Notes: generated by a model not told the origin, from the letters alone. Counted from the first letter of the stretch, positions 1-10,076 are shown. The stretch is 64,000 nucleotides of DNA from Xanthobacter aminoxidans (GCF_023571765.1 NZ_JAMJXC010000019.1:38878-102877); one strand, 5' to 3'. A program made the numbers and translations.

Positions 1-567
1 GCCTGGCGGGCGGCTCTGGAGGCCACCATCGAGGAGAGCGCCGGCCTCATCCGCACCTTCGACGCCCTCCTGATGATCGCCCGCGCCGAGGCGGGGCAGG
101 GGCGGGCGACCATGGGAGACGTGGACCTCGCCGAGATCGCCGAGGCGGTGTCCGAGCTTTACGAGCCGCTGGCGGACGAGCAGGGGCTCGACCTCACCGT
201 CAGCGCCGTGCCTGCCACCGTCCATGGGGTGAAGGAACTGCTGGCGCAGGCCCTCTCCAACCTCATCGACAATGCCATCAAATACGGCCGCCCGGCCGAT
301 GGGGGGCGGGGGCGCATCGCCGTGACGCTGACGCGCGACGGGGCAGAGGCGGTGCTCGCGGTGGCCGACACCGGTCCGGGCATCCCGGCCGCCGACCGGG
401 AGCGGGTGGTGGAGCGATTCGTGCGGCTGGAGGCGAGCCGCACCCGTCCCGGCTCCGGCCTCGGCCTGTCGCTGGTGGGGGCGGTGGCGCGGCTGCACGG
501 GGGTACGCTGGCTTTTTCCGACAACAGGCCGGGGCTCGTGGCGACCTTCCGTTTGCCGACGAAATGA
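1..567 (+). CDS. Sensor histidine kinase, C-terminal part (5' end outside window)
   Basis: The frame is open from the first base, so this is the C-terminal 188 residues of a longer protein. It carries the end of a dimerisation helix and then a complete HATPase_c domain. Visible motifs are the N box (LIDNAIKYG, about residue 90), the G1 box DTGPGIP and the G2 box GSGLGLSLV. The phospho-accepting His, sensor and membrane parts lie upstream of the window. It should autophosphorylate and pass phosphate to a response regulator, probably encoded upstream. The signal cannot be read from this fragment. About 155 bp separate it from glnE. Confidence 0.9.
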   Translation, partial: AWRAALEATIEESAGLIRTFDALLMIARAEAGQGRATMGDVDLAEIAEAVSELYEPLADEQGLDLTVSAVPATVHGVKELLAQALSNLIDNAIKYGRPADGGRGRIAVTLTRDGAEAVLAVADTGPGIPAADRERVVERFVRLEASRTRPGSGLGLSLVGAVARLHGGTLAFSDNRPGLVATFRLPTK

Positions 568-723
568 CAGCGGGGCGTGAACCAAGCCGTCGGCGCGGGC
601 GTTAACCTCCGTAATGACCTCTTCATTCCCCACTCACTATGATGCGTGCCGTGCCTCCCGCTGCGGCACTTCGATGAAAGAAGGCTTGCGCGCAGCAAGT
701 CGCTGGTGCCTTTAGACCTGACC

Positions 724-3687
724 ATGCGTTGGCCCACGGAACCGGATTCGGCGGACCGGCCGCCCCTCGCCCTGCAGATGCGGGAAGCGCCCGTCGTGGC
801 GGATGCGAAGGCGGCAAAGATTAAGCTTTCCCACGCCATCGAACGGCTGGCGCCGGAGGCGCGCGCCGCCCTTGATGCGCTGTTCGCCGAGTCGCCCTGT
901 GCCGAACAGGTCTGTCTCGGGATCGCCGAAAGTTCGCCCTTCCTCACCGAAGTGGTCCGCGCCGCGCCGGAGCGGCTGTTGCGCGTGCTCGGACGCTCGC
1001 CACACGCCCACCTCGATGCGCTCATCGCCGAATGCGCGGCAGTCGAAGGCTCGGAAGCCGATGTGATGCGCGCGCTGCGGCGGATGCGCAGCGAGGCCGC
1101 CCTGCTGATCGCCATCGCCGACATGGGCGGCGTGTTCGGCCTCGTGGAGGTGACGGCGGCGCTGACCGACGTGGCCGACGCAGCGGTGCGCAAGGCGCTG
1201 TCCTTCCTCCTCGGCGAGGCGGTGAAGGCCGGGCGGCTTATGGTGCCCGATCCCGCCGATCCGCAGGCCGGCTCCGGCCTCGCGGCGATTGCCATGGGCA
1301 AGCACGGCGCGCGGGAACTCAACTATTCCAGCGATATCGACCTCGTGGTGGTCTACGACCGCGAGAAGGCACAGCTCTCGGACAGCGTCTCCGCCTCGCC
1401 CTTCTTCGTGAAGATCACACAGGGGCTGGTGCGCCTGCTGCAGGAGCGCTCGGCGGACGGCTATGTGCTGCGCGTGGACCTGCGCCTGCGTCCCGATCCC
1501 GGCTCGACGCAGGTCGCCCTCTCCACCGTCTCGGCCCTCGATTATTACGAACGCGAGGGCGCCACCTGGGAGCGCGCGGCCTACATCAAGGCGCGCCCGG
1601 TGGCCGGCGATGCGGAGGTGGGGCGGCAGTTCCTCGCCGATCTCTCGCCCTTCGTCTGGCGCCGCGTGCTGGACTTCCAGGCCATCGCCGACGTCCATGC
1701 CATGAAGCGCGAGATTCACGCCTTCCGCGGGCACGACGTGGTGGCGGTGGAGGGGCACAATGTGAAGCTCGGCCGCGGCGGCATCCGCGAGATCGAGTTC
1801 TTCGTCCAGACCCAGCAGCTCATCGCCGGCGGGCGCGATCCGCTGCTGCGCACCAGCCGCACGCTGGACGCCCTCGATGCGCTCACTGCCCATCGCTGGA
1901 TCGAGCCCAAGGTGCGGGACGACCTCGCCGAGGCCTATCTCTTCCTGCGCCGGGTGGAGCACCGCATCCAGATGGTGGCGGATGCGCAGACCCATTCGCT
2001 GCCCGAAAGCCGCGAGGCCATGGAGGGCTTTGCCCGCTTCATGGGCTATCCCGACCGGGACGCCTTCGCTGCCGCCCTCGTCCAGCGCCTGACGACGGTT
2101 CAGGGCCACTATGCCCATCTGTTCGAGGATGCGCCGCCGCCGGCCGTGCTCGACGCCGACCTGCTCTTTCCGCCGGACGAGAACGACCGACCGACGCTCG
2201 CCGCCCTTTCGCGCCTCGGTTTCAAGGACCCGGCTGCGGCGAGCGGCATCGTCCGGCGCTGGCTTGCCGGAGGGCCGCGCGCGCTGAAGACCGAGCCCGC
2301 CCGCGCCCATCTCGCCCGCATCGTGCCGCTGATGCTGGAGGCGCTCTCGCGCGGCGGCGACCCGGACGGCGCGCTGATCGCGGCCGACCGTTTCCTCACC
2401 GAGCTGCCGGGACCGCTCCTCCTCACCGCTTTGGACCGCCACCCGGACCTCGTGCGGCTGCTCGCCACCATCCTCACTGCCGCCCCGCGCCTCGCCGAGA
2501 CCCTGGCCCGCCGCCCCTCCCTCACCGACGCACTGCTCGATCCCGCCTTCTTCGACGTGCTGCCCGACGAGGCGAGCCTCTCCGAGCATCTCGAACTGCT
2601 GCTCGACACGGCCGAGACGGACGAGGAGCAGTTCGACCGCGCCCGCCGCTTCCGGCAGGAGCAGCATGTGCTCATCGGCGTGCGCATCGCCTCCGGCACG
2701 CTGCCGGCGGCGCGGGCGGGCGAGGCCTATGCGACGCTCGCCGAGGTCATCATCCGCGCCCTGCACCGGCGCGTGTGGGAGCGCTTCTGCGAGGCCCACG
2801 GCCGCATTGCCGGCGCCGAGACGGCCGTGCTCGCCATGGGCAAGCTCGGCGGCCGCGAGATGACGGCGGGCTCCGATCTCGACCTCATCGTGCTCTATGA
2901 TTTCGATCCCGAGGCCGATCCCACCTCGGACGGTCCGCGCCCGCTCACCGGCGCGCAATATTTCGCCCGCTTCACCCAGCGCCTCGTCACGGCGCTGACC
3001 TCGCTGACCAATGCCGGCAAGCTCTATGACGTGGACCTGCGGCTGCGCCCCTCGGGCCGCTCGGGTCCGCTGGCGACGCGGCTCTCCTCCTTCGCCACCT
3101 ACCAGCAGGCGGATGCCTGGACGTGGGAGCACATGGCGCTGACCCGCGCCCGCGTGATCGCCGCCACGCCGGAATTTGGCGCGATCGTGCGCGATGTTAT
3201 CGGCGGCATCATGGGCCAGGCGCGCGACCAGCGCCGGCTGGCGGGCGACATCCTCGACATGCGCGGCGCCATCGCCGCCGAGAAGGGCGCGGATGACCGC
3301 TGGAACCTGAAGCACGCGGCCGGCGGGCAGGTGGATGTGGAGTTCCTCGCCCAATATCTCGTGCTGGCCCATGCCCACGATCATCCCGAGATCGTGGACA
3401 CGGCCACCGCCCGGGTGCTCGCCACCGCCGAGCGGCTGGCCTTGCTTGAGCCGGAAGACGCGCACGTGCTGCTGCGCGCCTGCCGTCTCTACCAGAACCT
3501 GACGCAGGTGCTGCGCCTGTCGGTGGACGCCCACGTGGTGCCGCAGGATGCGAGCCCGGCGCTGCGCGCACTCCTCGCCCGTGCCGGCGAAATGCCGGAC
3601 TTCGCCACGCTGGAAGCTGATCTGTTCGAGACCGAGCAGAAGGTCCGCGCCATCTTCGAGCGCGTGCTTGAGATGGCGGCGGAGTAG
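724..3687 (+). CDS. glnE: Bifunctional glutamine synthetase adenylyltransferase / adenylyl-removing enzyme
   Basis: This protein of 987 residues adds AMP to, and removes it from, glutamine synthetase, tuning ammonia assimilation in response to PII and glutamine. The family's duplicated architecture is clear. An N-terminal nucleotidyltransferase domain has SSDIDLVVVYD near residue 200 and a C-terminal one has GSDLDLIVLYD near residue 715, each followed by a helical PII-uridylyltransferase-type domain. I chose the ATG at 724 because the 26 residues encoded upstream from a GTG at 646 look unlike the family. There is no strong ribosome binding site at either start. It converges with pepN. Confidence 0.93.
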   Translation: MRWPTEPDSADRPPLALQMREAPVVADAKAAKIKLSHAIERLAPEARAALDALFAESPCAEQVCLGIAESSPFLTEVVRAAPERLLRVLGRSPHAHLDALIAECAAVEGSEADVMRALRRMRSEAALLIAIADMGGVFGLVEVTAALTDVADAAVRKALSFLLGEAVKAGRLMVPDPADPQAGSGLAAIAMGKHGARELNYSSDIDLVVVYDREKAQLSDSVSASPFFVKITQGLVRLLQERSADGYVLRVDLRLRPDPGSTQVALSTVSALDYYEREGATWERAAYIKARPVAGDAEVGRQFLADLSPFVWRRVLDFQAIADVHAMKREIHAFRGHDVVAVEGHNVKLGRGGIREIEFFVQTQQLIAGGRDPLLRTSRTLDALDALTAHRWIEPKVRDDLAEAYLFLRRVEHRIQMVADAQTHSLPESREAMEGFARFMGYPDRDAFAAALVQRLTTVQGHYAHLFEDAPPPAVLDADLLFPPDENDRPTLAALSRLGFKDPAAASGIVRRWLAGGPRALKTEPARAHLARIVPLMLEALSRGGDPDGALIAADRFLTELPGPLLLTALDRHPDLVRLLATILTAAPRLAETLARRPSLTDALLDPAFFDVLPDEASLSEHLELLLDTAETDEEQFDRARRFRQEQHVLIGVRIASGTLPAARAGEAYATLAEVIIRALHRRVWERFCEAHGRIAGAETAVLAMGKLGGREMTAGSDLDLIVLYDFDPEADPTSDGPRPLTGAQYFARFTQRLVTALTSLTNAGKLYDVDLRLRPSGRSGPLATRLSSFATYQQADAWTWEHMALTRARVIAATPEFGAIVRDVIGGIMGQARDQRRLAGDILDMRGAIAAEKGADDRWNLKHAAGGQVDVEFLAQYLVLAHAHDHPEIVDTATARVLATAERLALLEPEDAHVLLRACRLYQNLTQVLRLSVDAHVVPQDASPALRALLARAGEMPDFATLEADLFETEQKVRAIFERVLEMAAE

Positions 3688-3709
3688 GGGCGGCGGCGCC
3701 AAAAATGAC

Positions 3710-3812
3710 CGTCATCCCCCGGCTTGTCCGGGGGATCCACCGTTCGCCTGCGCGCTGCCCGGAAACCCCAACCCGCCCAACCGTGGATCGCCCGGACATG
3801 CCGGGCGATGAC
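3710..3812. repeat. Palindromic intergenic repeat, family A copy 1
   Basis: Two hairpin arms face each other. The left arm pairs CCCCCGG with CCGGGGG around CTTGT (3716-3735). The right arm pairs CGCCCGG with CCGGGCG around ACATG. The outer ends TCATCC...GGATCCAC and GTGGATCG...CGATGAC make the whole element roughly palindromic. It lies between the convergent genes glnE and pepN, where it could also terminate transcription. Related copies are at 17009-17133, 49471-49500 and 51377-51485. Confidence 0.8.
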
Positions 3813-3846
3813 CATGCCGAAGGTTTGCGGGCCCGAAGCCCCGCTT

Positions 3847-6477
3847 TCACCCCAGCGCGCGGGTGGCGATGTCGGCCACATCAGGCGAGAGGCCGGGCGT
3901 CTCCGCCACCTTGCGCAGGGCCCGTTCCGCGCTGGCGCGGCGCACCGGCTCCAGTTGGCGGAAGGTCTTGAACGAGGCGAGGAGGCGGGCCGCCACCTGC
4001 GGATTCTTGCCGTCGAGCGTCAGCACCACGTCGGTGACGAAGTCGTGCCCGGCGCCGTCCGCCCGGTTGAACTGGGTGGGGTTGGTGGCCGCGAAGGCGC
4101 CCACCAGCGAGCGCACCCGGTTGGGATTGCCCAGCGAGAAGGCGGGATGCAGCATCAGGTCCTTGATGCGCTCAAGGGTGCCGGGAGCTGCGATCTGCGC
4201 CTGCAGGGTAAACCACTTGTCGATGACCAGCGCATCCCGCTCGAAACGGTCGTAGAAGGCCTGAAGCGCCGCTTCGCGCTCCGGCACCTCGTGCTGCGTC
4301 AGAACGGCCAGGGCGGTGATGCGGTCGGTCATGTTGTCCGCCGCCTCGAACTGCGCCTTGGCGCGGGCGATGCCCTCCGCCGAGCCCGTGACAGCGAGGA
4401 AATCCAGCGACAGGTTGCGCAGCGCCCGCCGTCCGGCGGAGGCCGCATCCGGCGAGAAGGGGCCGGTGGCGGCCATCGCCGCATAGGTGGTGGCGAAGGC
4501 GCCTTCCAGCGCGGTGCCCACGGCGAGGCGCAGCGCCTTGCGGGCGGCGAACACCGCGTCCGGGTCCACGTCCTTCGCCAGTTCCCGGGCCACGTCGCCC
4601 TCGCCGGGCAGGGCCAGCGCCTGCGCCTTGAAGGCGGCGTCGAGCGTGGTGTCGGCGAGGATGGCGCGGGCGGCCGTCACCAGCGCCTCGGTCGGCGGCA
4701 GGCTGCCGGTGCGCGCCCCGGTCTTGAGCATCTCCAGCGCGATGCGCTGGATGGCGTCGAAGCGGTTGAACGGGTCCGCGTCATGGGCGGCGAGGAACAC
4801 GCGGTCGGCCTCGGTGAGGTCGCTCACGAGGTTCACCGGGGCCGAGAAGCCGCGGTTGAGCGAGGGCACGGGCCGCGCGTCGAGGCCGGTGAAGAGGAAG
4901 CTCTGGCGCGCCTCGCTCACCTCCACCACGCCGTTCTCCACCGGCACATTGCCGAGCGCCAGCGGCTGGTCGCGCCCGTCCGGGCCGACGAGGCCGAGGG
5001 CGAGGGGAATGAGCATGGGTTTCTTGGTGGGCTGGCCGGGGGTGGGCGGCACCTCCTGCGCCACGTCGAGGCGATAGGTGCCGGCCTCGGCATCCCACGC
5101 GCCGCTCACGGTGAGCACCGGCGTGCCGGACTGCGCATACCACAGTGCGAACTGCGAGAGGTCGCGGCCGGTGGCATCGGCGAACGAGGCGACGAAATCC
5201 TCGATGGTCGCGGCCTCGCCGTCATGGCGCTCGAAATAGAGGTCCATGCCCGCCCGGAACCCGGCCTCGCCGAGCAGGGTCTTCAGCATGCGGACCACCT
5301 CGGCGCCCTTTTCGTAGACGGTCGCCGTGTAGAAGTTGTTGATCTCGCGATAGGTTTCCGGCCGCACGGGGTGCGCGAGCGGGCCCTGGTCCTCGGTGAA
5401 CTGGGCGGCCTTCAGCGCCCGCACGTCGGCGATGCGCTTCACCGGACGGGAGCGCTCGTCGGAGGAGAATTCCTGGTCGCGGAAGACGGTGAGGCCTTCC
5501 TTCAGGCACAGTTGGAACCAGTCGCGGCAGGTGATGCGGTCGCCGGTCCAGTTGTGGAAGTATTCATGGGCGATGACGCCCTCGATCCCCGAATAATCCG
5601 CGTCGGTTGCGGTCTCCGGGGTGGCGAGGACGTACTTGTCGTTGAAAACGTTGAGGCCCTTGTTCTCCATGGCCCCCATGTTGAAGTCCGACACGGCGAC
5701 GATGTTGAACACGTCGAGGTCGTACTCGCGGCCGAAGGCCTCCTCGTCCCAGCGCATGGAGCGCTTCAGCGCGTCCATGGCATAGCCGGCGCGGGCCTCC
5801 TTGCCGTGCTCCACATAGATGCCCAGCTCCACCTCGCGCCCCGAACGCGTGAGGAAGCTGTCCGAAATCTTGGCGAGGCGCCCGCCCACGAGGGCGAACA
5901 GGTAGGACGGCTTCGGCCACGGATCATGCCACACGGCATAATGGCGGCTGGTGCCGTCCACCTTCCCGCTTTCCACCAGATTGCCATTACCGAGCAGCAC
6001 GGGCGCCTCGGCCTCGTCCGCCTCGACGCGGGTGGTGAAGACGGAGAGCACGTCCGGCCGGTCGGGATAATAGGTGATGCGGCGGAAGCCCTCGGGCTCG
6101 CACTGGGTGCAATAGTTGCTGGAGGTCCGGTAGAGCCCCATAAGCTGGGTGTTGGCGGTGGGGTCCACCAGCGTCTCCACCTCCAGCACGAAGGCGTCGG
6201 CTGGGGGATGGGCGAGGGTGAGGCGGTCTGGTGTCGCCTCAAAGCTCGGGCCGGCCACCGGCTTGCCGTCGATGGCGAGGCGGACGAGCGTCAGCCCGTC
6301 GCCATTGAGCACCACCGGCGCGCCGGGGGCGCCCGCCGGGTTGCGGCGCAGGGACAGCTTCGACGTGACGCGGGTCTGCGAGGAGTGCAGGGAGAAATCA
6401 AGGTCCACCTTGTCCACCAGCCAGTCCGGGGCGCGGTAGTCGGAAAGGTGGATGGCCTTGGGTTCGGCATCACGCAT
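3847..6477 (-). CDS. pepN: Aminopeptidase N (M1 family zinc metallopeptidase)
   Basis: About 876 residues, the usual length for the proteobacterial PepN class. It removes N-terminal amino acids from peptides in the cytoplasm. The substrate-binding GAMEN motif is near residue 267, followed by the zinc site HEYFHNW near 300 with the third ligand Glu about 19 residues later (LKEGLTVFRDQEF). The remaining C-terminal half is the alpha-helical DUF3458-type domain. Two in-frame ATGs lie 6 bp apart (6483 and 6477). The GGGGAG site is 9 nt before the second, so I chose that one. It is transcribed alone and converges on glnE. Confidence 0.95.
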   Translation of the reverse strand: MRDAEPKAIHLSDYRAPDWLVDKVDLDFSLHSSQTRVTSKLSLRRNPAGAPGAPVVLNGDGLTLVRLAIDGKPVAGPSFEATPDRLTLAHPPADAFVLEVETLVDPTANTQLMGLYRTSSNYCTQCEPEGFRRITYYPDRPDVLSVFTTRVEADEAEAPVLLGNGNLVESGKVDGTSRHYAVWHDPWPKPSYLFALVGGRLAKISDSFLTRSGREVELGIYVEHGKEARAGYAMDALKRSMRWDEEAFGREYDLDVFNIVAVSDFNMGAMENKGLNVFNDKYVLATPETATDADYSGIEGVIAHEYFHNWTGDRITCRDWFQLCLKEGLTVFRDQEFSSDERSRPVKRIADVRALKAAQFTEDQGPLAHPVRPETYREINNFYTATVYEKGAEVVRMLKTLLGEAGFRAGMDLYFERHDGEAATIEDFVASFADATGRDLSQFALWYAQSGTPVLTVSGAWDAEAGTYRLDVAQEVPPTPGQPTKKPMLIPLALGLVGPDGRDQPLALGNVPVENGVVEVSEARQSFLFTGLDARPVPSLNRGFSAPVNLVSDLTEADRVFLAAHDADPFNRFDAIQRIALEMLKTGARTGSLPPTEALVTAARAILADTTLDAAFKAQALALPGEGDVARELAKDVDPDAVFAARKALRLAVGTALEGAFATTYAAMAATGPFSPDAASAGRRALRNLSLDFLAVTGSAEGIARAKAQFEAADNMTDRITALAVLTQHEVPEREAALQAFYDRFERDALVIDKWFTLQAQIAAPGTLERIKDLMLHPAFSLGNPNRVRSLVGAFAATNPTQFNRADGAGHDFVTDVVLTLDGKNPQVAARLLASFKTFRQLEPVRRASAERALRKVAETPGLSPDVADIATRALG

Positions 6478-6579
6478 GAACATGAACTCCCCGCGCGCCG
6501 CCGCATTGGCCGCGTCGCCTTGTGCGATGTGATCTTGGGCGGAGAGTAAGGCCCGGCGCGCCGGGAGGGAAGCGCGCCG

Positions 6580-7401
6580 CTATGCGCCCGAGGCCGAGCC
6601 GTGCCGCCAGATCTTCCAGGCCGACATCACGAGGATGGCCCCGAGCAGCGGCAGCAGCATGGAGGCCGGCACGACGCCGAGCAACTGCCCGCCAAGAAAC
6701 GCGCCCAGCATGGAGGCGGCCGTCATCACGCCGAGAAACGTCAGGTTCTCCCGCACGACGCCGACGGTGTTGTCGCGGCCGAAACGGGCGAAGCCGACGA
6801 TGAGGGTGGGCAGGCTGACCGCCAGCGCGACGCTGCCCGCGAGCTTCACCGGCAGGGCGAACAGCAGCACCAGCGTCGGCACCAGCAATTCCCCGCCCGA
6901 AACCCCCATGAGCGCCACCGCGAGCCCGATGATGAAGCCCGCCAGCACCCCGACCACCAGCCGCACGGTGCCGTCGATGGCCATGTGCTTGAGATCGGGA
7001 TCGTCACCCAGCACCAGCATGACGGCAGTGAAGACGAGCATCGCCGCAATGGTGCGGAACAGGGTGCGCGAGGCGAACCGCGTGGCGTAGGTCGCCCCCG
7101 TCCAGGCCCCCGCGAGACTGCCGGCCAGCAGGGTCGCGATCACCCTCCAGTGCTCGGCCACCTCGGCGAAGGGAATGGTCGCGGCGCGGGACGGCAGGGC
7201 GAAGGCCACCACCACGAGGCTGAGAACCCGATTGATGATGATGGCGGGCAGCGCCTCGAACCCCAGCGCGATCAGGACCGGCAGCCGTATTTCCGCGCCA
7301 CCGAGACCGATGAGGCCGCCGACGGTCCCGATGGCCAGCCCGGCCAGTGATCCGTGCAGCAGGCGACGCAACTGGGACGCTGCGGAAGGCTCGAAAGACA
7401 T
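6580..7401 (-). CDS. TauE/SafE (DUF81) family membrane transporter
   Basis: A polytopic inner-membrane protein of about 273 residues. The N-terminal hydrophobic segment is glycine-rich (GTVGGLIGLGGAEIRLPV), the usual first half of the duplicated TauE/SafE motif. A second glycine-rich block (ALMGVSGGELLVPTLV) begins the repeat in the C-terminal half. Family members export sulfite, sulfoacetate or other small anions, or take up related compounds. The substrate here cannot be inferred, since the neighbours pepN and a small secreted protein give no clue. I chose the ATG at 7401, which has AAGGGAG about 10 nt upstream. A GTG 9 bp earlier is possible. Confidence 0.85.
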   Translation of the reverse strand: MSFEPSAASQLRRLLHGSLAGLAIGTVGGLIGLGGAEIRLPVLIALGFEALPAIIINRVLSLVVVAFALPSRAATIPFAEVAEHWRVIATLLAGSLAGAWTGATYATRFASRTLFRTIAAMLVFTAVMLVLGDDPDLKHMAIDGTVRLVVGVLAGFIIGLAVALMGVSGGELLVPTLVLLFALPVKLAGSVALAVSLPTLIVGFARFGRDNTVGVVRENLTFLGVMTAASMLGAFLGGQLLGVVPASMLLPLLGAILVMSAWKIWRHGSASGA

Positions 7402-7608
7402 GCCGATCACGCTCCCTTGAACGGGCCGCTTCGCACCGTCACCTCGGCCTCAGAATAGGACGCGAGCCGTTGAGATCAAAGAATTCTCGTCGATTGTCCA
7501 GAAATCCCCACCGATTGTTTCGCTAAGGGAGCCTTATCGAATTTTGCGGCGCACCCTAGCTCCTAGCCATCAAAGGGCGTGGTGGGGTTGGTATTTAAGG
7601 AGATCAAC

Positions 7609-7881
7609 ATGCGTAATCTGACTTTTAGCGCCGTCGCGCTCGCCGCCCTCCTTGCTTCCGGCGCGGCCTTCGCGGGTGACGAACCGTCCCTCGCCGCCGC
7701 CGATGCTGAGGCGCAGGCCGCTGCGCCCCTCCATTCGCAGGTGCAGCCGCTCGGCTACGCGACGCCCCGCGCCGGCCATCCGGCCTTCGTGGCGCTCTCC
7801 GCTGGTCAGGAGCGGAGCCCGCTCTCGGAAGCCGACCGCCTGTTCCTGGCGCAGGGTGACCGCGGCCTCGGCACCAACTGA
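7609..7881 (+). CDS. Small secreted protein of unknown function
   Basis: Ninety residues. The start is fixed by AAGGAG at 7597-7602, six bases before the ATG. The first 22 residues form a signal peptide (hydrophobic AALLASGA, cleavage after AFA), giving a mature protein of about 68 residues rich in Ala, Gln and Ser. The C-terminal half (LSEADRLFLAQGDRGL) looks helical. I recognise no domain and no cysteines. It stands alone between a divergent TauE-type gene and the convergent hisG, with its own terminator, so it is probably a separately regulated periplasmic protein. Function unknown. Confidence 0.75.
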   Translation: MRNLTFSAVALAALLASGAAFAGDEPSLAAADAEAQAAAPLHSQVQPLGYATPRAGHPAFVALSAGQERSPLSEADRLFLAQGDRGLGTN

Positions 7882-7887
7882 CGAAAA

Positions 7888-7918
7888 CCCCCGGCCGGCG
7901 TCCTGCGCCGGCCGGGGG
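7888..7918. terminator. Bidirectional hairpin terminator
   Basis: A perfect 13-bp G+C stem (7888-7900 with 7906-7918) around the loop TCCTG. It starts 6 bp after the stop of the small secreted protein and lies 20 bp beyond the end of the convergent hisG. The T-tract is weak (CATTC on the plus strand), but AAAAC before the stem supplies a GTTTT tract for the minus strand. Confidence 0.8.
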
Positions 7919-7938
7919 CATTCACGAAGGTCAGCTGT

Positions 7939-8916
7939 TCAACCGTTCAGCCGCGCGTCCAGCGCTTCGTAGAGCGGATTGTCGGCGGCGAAGACGTATT
8001 CGATGGGGCCGACCGTCACCATGCTGGCGCCGCGCTGGCGCAGGAAAGTGGCGAGGGCGTGCAGCGTGTCCGGCGGGCAGTGCAGGGTCAGCATGCCGGA
8101 CGATGTCGGGCCGCCGAAGGGCGCAACGCAGCGATAGGCCGCCACCGCCTCGTCCACCAGCGAGGCATCGCAATCGGCAAAGCGCGTGCGCACCTCCCGC
8201 ATGGTCCGGGCGCGCTTCTCGGCTCCCAGCCGGTCGAACATGGCGCGGGCCGCCGCGAGGGGACCGCCGCTCCAGTTGGCGGTGAGGGAGGCGACGAGGT
8301 TCGCCTCGGACTTCAGGATGATGCCGTCGTCCACCACCTTCAGCGCATTGGCGGCGAGCGTCGCGCCCGTGGTGGTGATGTCGACGATCAGCTCGGCCGA
8401 GCCGGCAGCGGGCGTGCCCTCGGTGGCGCCGGCGCTCTCGACGATACGGTAGTCGATGATGCCGTGGCGGGCGAAGTAGCCGCGCGTCAGGTTCACATAT
8501 TTGGTGGCGACGCGGATGCGCCGGCCGGTGCGGCCATGGAAGTGGCTCGCCACGTCGTCGAGATCGTCCATGGTGCGCACGTCGATCCACGCCTGCGGCA
8601 CCGCGACCACCACATTGGCATGGCCGAAGCCGAGCTTCTCCAGCAGCGCCACGCGGCTGTCCGCCTCATGGATGTTCTCGCGCACCAGATCCTCGCCGGT
8701 CACGCCCAGATGAGCGGTGCCGGAGGCCAGCGCCGCGGCGATTTCCGAGGCGGAGAGATAGGCGACCTCCACCCCCTCAACGCCGCCCAGCGCGCCGCGA
8801 TAGTCGCGGGCGCCGCGGGCCTGCGTCAGCGGCATGCCGGCGCGGGAGAAGAAGGCGTGGACATTTTCCTGAAGCCGCCCCTTGGACGGCACGGCGAGGA
8901 TGAGCGGCGTGGTCAT
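7939..8916 (-). CDS. hisG: ATP phosphoribosyltransferase catalytic subunit
   Basis: First enzyme of histidine synthesis: joins ATP and PRPP to form phosphoribosyl-ATP. The N-terminus ([10 protein letters not shown]) and the phosphate-binding segment ([18 protein letters not shown], about residues 175-192) are typical. At 325 residues it is far longer than the short HisG (about 210-230) that normally needs HisZ. About 90 C-terminal residues follow the catalytic core and include [17 protein letters not shown]. It overlaps the upstream hisZ by 4 bp (ATGA), so the two are translationally coupled. Confidence 0.93.
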   Translation of the reverse strand: MTTPLILAVPSKGRLQENVHAFFSRAGMPLTQARGARDYRGALGGVEGVEVAYLSASEIAAALASGTAHLGVTGEDLVRENIHEADSRVALLEKLGFGHANVVVAVPQAWIDVRTMDDLDDVASHFHGRTGRRIRVATKYVNLTRGYFARHGIIDYRIVESAGATEGTPAAGSAELIVDITTTGATLAANALKVVDDGIILKSEANLVASLTANWSGGPLAAARAMFDRLGAEKRARTMREVRTRFADCDASLVDEAVAAYRCVAPFGGPTSSGMLTLHCPPDTLHALATFLRQRGASMVTVGPIEYVFAADNPLYEALDARLNG

Positions 8917-10076
8917 CGGGCGTCCTCCGCGGCACCTGAGAGGCCGGCGAGGCGCTCCACCCAGGCGGCAAGCCCGACGCCGGGGATGGCACCTTCCGCA
9001 CCGAGCCGCGACAGCAGCCGGTCATAGCGCCCGCCGGCCACCAGCGGGCCGGCGCCGGGACGGGCCGGGTCGTGCAGCTCGAACACCATGCCGCTGTAAT
9101 AATCGAGCGGCCGCCCGAAGGCGGTGGAGAAGCGCACGGAAGACAGGTTCACCGCATAGGCGGTGAAGAAGCCGGTGCGGCGGTCGAACAGGTCGAGGGC
9201 GGCGTTGAGGTCGATGCCCGCATCCGCCGCCAGCGCCCGCATCCGGGCCGAGGCGTCGTCCGGCGTGCCCGAGATGGCGAGGTAGCGCGAGAGGATTTCC
9301 GAGGTCTCGGTCGAAAGCCCGCCGCCTGCGTCGAGGGAGGACTGCTCCAGGAACCGCTCGGCAATTTCCGACACGCTGCGCCCGCCCACCGTCGAAATGC
9401 CGGCGATGGAGAGCAGGTCGGTAATGAGCGCGCGCGCCGCCGCCGGATCCGCGCCGTCCAGCGCCGCCAGCACGCCGGCATGGGCGGGGGCGCCCTCGCG
9501 GCTCTTGTCGTTGAGCTGGGCGAGATCGAGGTTCACCCGTCCCTGGCCGAAATCCTTCAGCAGCCGGCGGCGCATGGCCGGCGCCAGCGGCAGGGCATCG
9601 AGCAGCGCCGTGAACAGGCCCACATCGCCGAGCCGGATGTCCGGCTGGGGCAGGCCGTAGAGCGCGCAGGCATTGAGGCCGAGGGACAGGATCTCCGCGT
9701 CTGCCGCCTCGATGTCGGTGCGGCCGAAGGATTCTACGCCGGCCTGCCGGAACTCGCCGGGGCCTTCGCCACGGAAGCGGAAGACGGGGCCGAGATAGCT
9801 CACCCGTGCCGGCATCGCCATGCCCTCGGCCAGCACCGCGCGGGCGACCGGGATGGTCAGGTCCGGCCGCAGGCACAGCTCGTGGCCTTCGGCGTCGGCC
9901 GTCAGATACATGCGGCGGCGGATGGATTCGCCCGAAAGGTCGAGGAATACGTCGGCCGGCTGGAGGATGGGCGGATCGAGGCGCGCGAAGCCGGCGGCCG
10001 CGAAGGTGGCGACCAGCGCCTCCTCGAGGCTCGGGGACGTGCGGGAGGTGAGGGGCGCGGGCGCCGCGGGCGACAT
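8913..10076 (-). CDS. hisZ: ATP phosphoribosyltransferase regulatory subunit
   Basis: A histidyl-tRNA-synthetase-like protein of 387 residues that binds and activates HisG but is not a synthetase. Class II synthetase-like motifs are visible: [14 protein letters not shown] near residue 75 and [20 protein letters not shown] near residues 105-125. The C-terminal anticodon-binding domain of a true HisRS is absent. In many Rhizobiales hisS precedes hisZ; here hisS is not adjacent and xseB diverges upstream. The start is the ATG at 10076, with alternative upstream starts giving an unlikely extension. Confidence 0.93.
   Translation of the reverse strand: MSPAAPAPLTSRTSPSLEEALVATFAAAGFARLDPPILQPADVFLDLSGESIRRRMYLTADAEGHELCLRPDLTIPVARAVLAEGMAMPARVSYLGPVFRFRGEGPGEFRQAGVESFGRTDIEAADAEILSLGLNACALYGLPQPDIRLGDVGLFTALLDALPLAPAMRRRLLKDFGQGRVNLDLAQLNDKSREGAPAHAGVLAALDGADPAAARALITDLLSIAGISTVGGRSVSEIAERFLEQSSLDAGGGLSTETSEILSRYLAISGTPDDASARMRALAADAGIDLNAALDLFDRRTGFFTAYAVNLSSVRFSTAFGRPLDYYSGMVFELHDPARPGAGPLVAGGRYDRLLSRLGAEGAIPGVGLAAWVERLAGLSGAAEDAR

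Noticed and set aside
712..3702. Long open frame of 996 codons on the minus strand over glnE
   Set aside because: It mirrors glnE in a GC-rich genome where antisense frames often lack stops. The protein is His/Gly/Arg-rich and has no domain, and glnE is certain.
3724..6549. 941-codon plus-strand frame over pepN
   Set aside because: Antisense shadow of pepN with low-complexity composition; pepN has all M1 motifs.
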